Below the pieces are notes generated by a model that saw nothing but the letters and a program-made list of their open reading frames with translations, was not told where the DNA came from and did no database searches. A stretch of DNA of 64,000 bases from Nematostella vectensis (lineage: Eukaryota; Cnidaria; Anthozoa; Actiniaria; Edwardsiidae): NCBI RefSeq assembly GCF_932526225.1, contig NC_064042.1, positions 12,535,040-12,599,039 of the forward strand, read 5' to 3'. This document shows, one piece after another, positions 63,404 through 64,000 of the stretch (position 1 is its first letter; each line of letters starts with the position of its first letter). The translations under genes and the position numbers were made by a program.

Positions 63404-63591
63404 TACACCTATTTCAAACAAGCTATTGCATTGGAGGATCAATGTGTGGTAACACTGATTGTTCATTCAAAAGACACACAAAAAGAAACATGGGTAAGCT
63501 TTGATCTATGCTTATTTGTTGGCTCATTTTATATCTTTGAAGCACTGCAGTTTGTGACATTGGTATTGCAACCTCATTTGAAATAGGTGTA
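63404..63591. mobile_element. MITE-like element, 188 bp
   Basis: TACACCTATTTCAAA (63404-63418) pairs with TTTGAAATAGGTGTA (63577-63591). TATA-rich flanks would fit a TA target duplication. Confidence 0.6.
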
Positions 63592-64000
63592 TTATATAAA
63601 ATAATAAATGTTAAAACATTTATTAATAAAGAGACAACAGTTTGTCTACCACGTAACAATTAATTTCCATATTTAGAGGAGGCACCAAAAGCACTCCCCT
63701 AAATATGGAAGACAAACCACCACTGCTGCCGCCTATAGCTGCATCACCTCTTTTTATCTTGTTGTTGTTCTTCTCTATAAAAAAAAAGGATTAAAGAAGT
63801 ATCAAATTATATATTTTCCAAACGTTAGGGCTCACCTAAAATACACCAATAAACACCATCTAGGATCTATGTATCATACCGGCATAGGTTCATGGGTAAC
63901 ATATCAATTAATTAATGGGTCATGTAAATATGCGATTTTTTTTTATGCTGTAATTGACACACAACAACCTTGCAAAACATCTTTGAGAACTGAGGGGAAA
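63592..64000. other. AT-rich flank with one palindrome
   Basis: TTCCATATTTAG (63665-63676) pairs with CTAAATATGGAA (63699-63710). No gene is seen to the window end. Confidence 0.5.

Overview
The window reads as invertebrate genomic DNA, most probably from a cnidarian (sea anemone or coral). That assignment is an inference. It rests on eukaryotic splice sites and AATAAA signals, a secreted SUEL-type lectin family, Polinton/Maverick elements, a Ty3/gypsy element, and a set of small proteins that I associate with cnidarian virus-like elements. I see no bacterial operons, rRNA, tRNA or CRISPR array.

Host backbone (about 7.9-48.3 kb): a tandem array of near-identical units of about 4.0 kb. Each complete unit carries a four-exon gene for a 203-residue secreted protein: signal peptide, acidic pro-region ending in a tribasic site, short linker and one SUEL/galactose-binding lectin domain. 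Three genes look intact (18369-20754, 22372-24752, 26375-28753). Four further gene fragments are partial or broken, one of them lacking exon 3 and keeping a candidate alternative exon. Spacers between genes are themselves built from shorter related blocks.

Mobile elements have invaded the array repeatedly. (1) 1-7841: the 3' part of a decayed Polinton, plus orientation, with three internal deletions. (2) 10329-15831: a full-length Ty3/gypsy LTR element with TSD GTATG. (3) 29988-34268: a TTAA-targeted element with roughly 1 kb inverted repeats. (4) 35961-46931: an 11-kb element with long TIRs and a 6-bp TSD (CCCTCT). It encodes a retroviral-type integrase, a DNA polymerase B - SF1 helicase - HNH-like fusion, a penton-like protein, a candidate capsid protein and several small conserved proteins. 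It is not a canonical Polinton and is the most interesting system here. (5) 50139-60790: a full-length Polinton in minus orientation with TSD GACGTG, with its genes broken by stops and frameshifts.

How the elements work: both Polintons and the 11-kb element follow the self-synthesising plan of their own protein-primed-type PolB, an rve integrase and capsid-like genes. The 11-kb element is distinctive because inverted repeats sit at or just past nearly every plus-strand stop codon, recalling the hairpin rule for 3' ends in Mimivirus and virophages. Neither Polinton shows a recognisable packaging ATPase or maturation protease, so both look defective.

The right flank (60797-64000) is AT-rich and holds two MITE-like inverted-repeat elements and a short tandem repeat, with no gene I can support.
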